From Promicromonospora umidemergens (GTDB lineage Bacteria; Actinomycetota; Actinomycetes; Actinomycetales; Cellulomonadaceae): a stretch of DNA of 64,000 nucleotides. The stretch's first letter is position 1. The number at the start of each line of letters is the position of its first letter. The stretch lies in the NCBI RefSeq assembly GCF_024171995.1, contig NZ_JAMTCT010000018.1, positions 1 through 64,000 on the forward strand, written 5' to 3'. Below the pieces are notes generated by a model that was given only the letters and a program-made list of their open reading frames with translations, had not been told where the DNA came from and made no database searches. Positions 61,247 through 64,000 of the stretch are shown piece after piece. The position numbers and the translations under genes were made by a program.

Positions 61247-62035
61247 TCAGTACGGGCGGATGTAGACCGCGTAGTCCTGCCACTGGGTGGTGTGGCGGAC
61301 CGGCGTACCGTAGTTGGCCGCCTCGACCACCATGCCGTCGCCCGCGTAGAGGGAGACGTGGCCCTGGGTCCACACGATGTCGCCGGGGATCGGCGTCGTG
61401 ACCTGGTAGCCGGAGGCCACCATGGATGACGACGAGTGCGGCAGCTCGACACCGAGCTGGGCGTACACGTACTTGATCAGGCCCGAGCAGTCGAAGCCCG
61501 TGCCCGGGGACTCGCCACCGTACGTGTAGGCGATACCGAGGTACTGCATGGCGATCGCCACGGCCTGAGCGCCGATGGAACCGTCGGACGCGTAGTCCGG
61601 GGCGGCCGGCTCGGGTTCTTCGACCGCGGCCTGGGCCTCCACCTCCGGCTCGGCCTCCACCTCGGGAGAGGCGGCCTCCACGACGGGCTCTTCTTTTGGT
61701 TCTGGCTCTGGCTCTGGCTCTGGCTCTGGAGCAGGGGTGACCGTGACGGCCTTGCTCTCGATGCTGAGCTTCGCGTCCGTTGCGACCTGTACTGCCGGGG
61801 CCGCCACGATCTCCTTGCGGGAATTTTGCGTCAGTGCCGTCATGTCGACGATTGCCAAGCGGTTCGAACCGTCTTCCGTGACGGCGTGTGCGCTGGGCAC
61901 GAATGCCGTCACGAGAAGTCCGGACGATGCCGCGATGACTGCGCCCGAGCGGGCCACGGTACGGGTCAAGGTCGTCAAGGGAGTGCTAGGAGGATGATCG
62001 GCGCGGTATCGACCGCGTCGGGCGTTGGTACTCAC
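61247..62035 (-). CDS. Secreted NlpC/P60 peptidoglycan hydrolase
   Basis: A 262-residue exported protein. The signal region (about 25-52) ends VPSAHA. A spacer with Pro-Glu repeats (PEPEPEPEPEPKEEP) follows, then the NlpC/P60 domain (about 150-262). The catalytic cysteine is Cys183 in GFDCSGLIKYVYAQLG, and the histidine is His226 in QGHVSLYAGDG. It should cut stem peptides in peptidoglycan, as RipA-like proteins do. The GTG at 62035 has GGAG seven bases upstream. The spacer is encoded by near-perfect hexamer repeats. A long, less GC-rich leader precedes the gene. Confidence 0.9.
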   Translation of the reverse strand: MSTNARRGRYRADHPPSTPLTTLTRTVARSGAVIAASSGLLVTAFVPSAHAVTEDGSNRLAIVDMTALTQNSRKEIVAAPAVQVATDAKLSIESKAVTVTPAPEPEPEPEPEPKEEPVVEAASPEVEAEPEVEAQAAVEEPEPAAPDYASDGSIGAQAVAIAMQYLGIAYTYGGESPGTGFDCSGLIKYVYAQLGVELPHSSSSMVASGYQVTTPIPGDIVWTQGHVSLYAGDGMVVEAANYGTPVRHTTQWQDYAVYIRPY

Positions 62036-62276
62036 CGATTTTCTCCAAGTCGTCGGCTGCACGAGCCCATACCGAACCAGGAATAGGGCCCGCGGTTATG
62101 CCTCCCGTGGCACAACTAATCCGACGCTACATACGAGTAAGGACTTTGTCTCGATCAGATAACAGGTGTCGTGAGATATCAGACCCTGCAAAGCATGCTC
62201 ACCTCATCGGCCAACCGCCCTTATGCCAGCGTTAGAGCCATTCTTAGAGCCAAAGTGGTCACACCGGCGACATTAG

Positions 62277-62302
62277 AAAAAGCACACCGGAGAAATGGTG
62301 TG
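62277..62302 (-). terminator. Rho-independent terminator of the SNF2 gene
   Basis: On the minus strand CACACC and GGTGTG pair across an 8-base loop, and the stem is followed by C then TTTTT (complement of 62277-62281). It lies about 110 bp after the SNF2 stop codon, in the right orientation. Confidence 0.7.
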
Positions 62303-62330
62303 ATACGCCGGTTCTCCGGCGGCGTATCAC
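62300..62330. repeat. Second hairpin beside the terminator, with alternative pairing
   Basis: GTGATACGCCG (62300-62310) pairs perfectly with CGGCGTATCAC (62320-62330) across 9 bases. The loop TTCTCCGG (62312-62319) is complementary to CCGGAGAA (62287-62294) inside the terminator hairpin, so the two structures can exchange partners. Confidence 0.6.
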
Positions 62331-62413
62331 GTTTTGTCGCGGGTACGGAGCTCCCAGGCCGAGTTCGCGCCCCTGCTCAGCAGGCCGTCATCGCGCGGTG
62401 GCAGTCCGGTGAC

Positions 62414-64000
62414 TCAGGCGATGCCTTCGGCGGCGAGCGCGTCGGTGAGGAGCGTGACGAGAGCTTCGAGCTGGACGTCGGTGGATGACGCGACGTCCTC
62501 GTCACCCGCCCCGTCCAGTGCCCTGGCGGCCAGCCCGGCCTTGCTGTCGATCAGCTCCGCGATGGTGGAGTCGATGGTCTGGGCGGCGATGATCCGCCAC
62601 GCGGTGACGGGTTCTGCCTGGCCGATCCGGTGGATCCGGTCGATCGCCTGGGTCTGCTCGGCGTGGGTCCAGGACAGCTCGGCCAGCACCAGGTTGGAGG
62701 CGACCTGGAGGTTCAGCCCCACTCCGGCGGCCGTCAGGGAGCAGACAGCTATCGACACGTCGGGGTCGCCCGTGAACGCGGCGATGTTCTTCTCGCGCGT
62801 CTTCGGCGTCTGGTCGCCGCGGATCGAGGCGTAGCCGATGCCGCGGTCGGCGAAGGTCTTCTCGGCCTGATCCATCACGTCGACGTGCTTGGCGAAGAAC
62901 ACCACCTTGCCGACGTTGCGGGCGAGCTGCGCGGCGTAGTCGGCGGCCAGCCCGGCCTTGGCCTGGCCGATGCGGCGGACCATGCTGAACACGTTCTCGC
63001 CGTCGGCCCGCGAGCTCGAGTCCTTGAGCTCTGCCGCCGCGACGCGGCGCGCGAGCTCCAGGTCGATCTCGCCCTCGACGCCGTCGCTCGCGACGGAGCT
63101 CTCGGCGCGCGCCTGCACGGCGGACCGGTAGCGGCTCACCAGGCGCTCGGCGAGCGCGGTCTCAGCGGCACGGATCGAACGGCCCGCCGCGCCGTCGAGC
63201 TCGACCGGCAGGTCCGCCACCCGGCGGGCGGGGATGTCGGCGACGACGTCGGCCTTGCGGCGGCGCACGATGCCCATGTCGATGACGCTGGTCCTGGCCG
63301 CGGCGTAGAACCCGGGGTCGGCAGGAGTGAGCTCGGTGCTCTCGAGGGCGGTCAGCAGCGCGGCGAGCGGCTTCGTGTCGTCGATCCAGCCGAGGAACTG
63401 CCAGATCGCCCGGAAGTCCTCGATGTCGTTGATCAGCGGGGTGCCGGTGAGCGCCATCAGGAGCGGCCGGGCGGTCCGGGCGCGGATCCGCTCGGAGACG
63501 GCAAGCACGTGCTGGGAGCGCTGGGAGCCCTTGTTCTTGATGAAGTGCGCCTCGTCGACGACCATGCCGCGGAAACCCAGGTCGCCCAGCCAGCCGACGT
63601 GCCGGTCCAGGAGCTCGTAGTTCACGATCACGACGTCCGCGAACCCGTCGATCCGCTCGCCGTCGCCATGGACCACCGTCGCCCGGCGCTGCGGCGTCCA
63701 CATCCCGACCTCGTGCGCCCAGTTCGTCTTCACCACGTTGGGCGCCACGACCAGCAGCGGGAAGGCGTCTGCCGCCTGGGCGGCGAGCAGGGCCTGGGCG
63801 GTCTTGCCGAGCCCGGGCTCGTCCGCGAGCAGGAAGGTGCGGTGCCCGCGCGCCGTGGCCTCGACGACCTGGGCCTGGTGCGGCATCAGCTCCCGGCCGT
63901 GTCGGGCGGACAGCGAGCGAGCCTCGGGCAGCGGCATGCAGGCGGGTACGCCGGCGCCGGCGTACTCGAAGGAACGGAAGAGCGGCTCGAGCAGCTCCCA
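62414..64000 (-). CDS. SNF2-family DNA helicase/translocase (5' part outside window)
   Basis: At least 529 residues; the frame is open to the window edge, and the segment WELLEPLFRSFEYAGAG suggests more N-terminal protein upstream. Motif I (ADEPGLGKTAQALLA), motif II DEAH (VVDEAHFIKNKG), motif III (LTGTPL) and the C-terminal helicase motifs (FFAKHVDVMDQAEK; SLTAAGVGLNLQ; IDRIHRIGQ) are all present, which makes it a Swi2/Snf2 ATPase. Motif I has PGLGKT with Glu-Pro before it (DEPGLGKT) in place of the common DEMGLGKT. It probably remodels or translocates on DNA; its partner is unknown. Confidence 0.9.
   Translation of the reverse strand, partial: WELLEPLFRSFEYAGAGVPACMPLPEARSLSARHGRELMPHQAQVVEATARGHRTFLLADEPGLGKTAQALLAAQAADAFPLLVVAPNVVKTNWAHEVGMWTPQRRATVVHGDGERIDGFADVVIVNYELLDRHVGWLGDLGFRGMVVDEAHFIKNKGSQRSQHVLAVSERIRARTARPLLMALTGTPLINDIEDFRAIWQFLGWIDDTKPLAALLTALESTELTPADPGFYAAARTSVIDMGIVRRRKADVVADIPARRVADLPVELDGAAGRSIRAAETALAERLVSRYRSAVQARAESSVASDGVEGEIDLELARRVAAAELKDSSSRADGENVFSMVRRIGQAKAGLAADYAAQLARNVGKVVFFAKHVDVMDQAEKTFADRGIGYASIRGDQTPKTREKNIAAFTGDPDVSIAVCSLTAAGVGLNLQVASNLVLAELSWTHAEQTQAIDRIHRIGQAEPVTAWRIIAAQTIDSTIAELIDSKAGLAARALDGAGDEDVASSTDVQLEALVTLLTDALAAEGIA

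Larger units (their letters stand above)
62036..62413. other. Gene-free leader and terminator region between NlpC/P60 and SNF2 genes
   Basis: About 380 bp with lower G+C than its surroundings. It holds the SNF2 terminator hairpins (62277-62330), a repeated phrase TTAGAGCCA (about 62232 and 62244), and presumably the NlpC/P60 promoter and 5' leader. Such wall-hydrolase leaders in actinobacteria often carry c-di-AMP (ydaO) riboswitches, but the conserved core could not be found here. Confidence 0.5.

Noticed and set aside
61690-61735. CRISPR-like or minisatellite repeat of GGCTCT units
   Set aside because: These are codons for the Pro-Glu spacer of the NlpC/P60 protein, in frame and of hexamer period.
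62036-62280. ydaO (c-di-AMP) riboswitch upstream of the NlpC/P60 gene
   Set aside because: The position is typical, but the conserved pieces of the motif could not be found on the minus strand; a covariance-model search would decide.

Overview
The window is a G+C-rich actinobacterial chromosome segment. Starts are often GTG, strong GGAGG-type ribosome sites are common, and 4-base ATGA or GTGA gene overlaps abound. The gene set (twin-arginine secreted glycosidases, LacI-controlled sugar ABC importers without their own ATPase, Asp23 envelope-stress cluster, DUF5808, CGNR and WYL proteins) points to a soil-type polysaccharide degrader of the order Micrococcales, perhaps Promicromonosporaceae or Cellulomonadaceae; this placement is an inference from gene content.

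Layout. 1-1014: the edge of an IS3-type insertion sequence, then the C-terminal end of a polymorphic toxin (Hint remnant plus toxin domain, split by an in-frame TAG) with an intact immunity gene. 1258-6102: a thiamine-diphosphate enzyme facing a three-gene sugar importer. 6242-21936: mostly single genes, including a PH-domain membrane pair, a lipid kinase, a WYL regulator, small enzymes, a TetR/OsmC peroxide module with a shared operator, a secreted beta-propeller protein and topoisomerase IB. 22077-28396: a five-gene metallophore (probably siderophore) import operon behind a Fur/Zur-like box, followed by a YyaL-type thioredoxin-fold protein.

30421-49979 is the centre of the window: an alpha-L-rhamnoside utilisation locus. 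A LacI regulator (41039-42043) has three matching operators (37692, 37770, 42176). They sit in front of a leftward operon (binding protein, two permeases, cytoplasmic GH78 enzyme, ThrE-type exporter), a rightward cytoplasmic GH78 enzyme, and a rightward pair of very large secreted glycosidases. The logic appears to be extracellular trimming, import of rhamnosides, intracellular hydrolysis and derepression by a sugar.

50101-53676: a P19-like iron protein without a signal peptide, a PRC-barrel-like protein, a deazaflavin-dependent reductase, an SRPBCC protein and a PepSY membrane protein. 53850-57611: an eight-gene leftward operon of Asp23-family proteins, small membrane anchors and its own ECF-type sigma factor, probably an envelope-stress system. 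57730-64000: a DUF4383 protein, a divergent HxlR/NmrA pair with an inverted-repeat operator, an MmyB-type regulator, a frameshifted SDR remnant, a secreted NlpC/P60 hydrolase, and an SNF2 helicase that runs off the right edge. No rRNA, tRNA, CRISPR array or prophage was seen.
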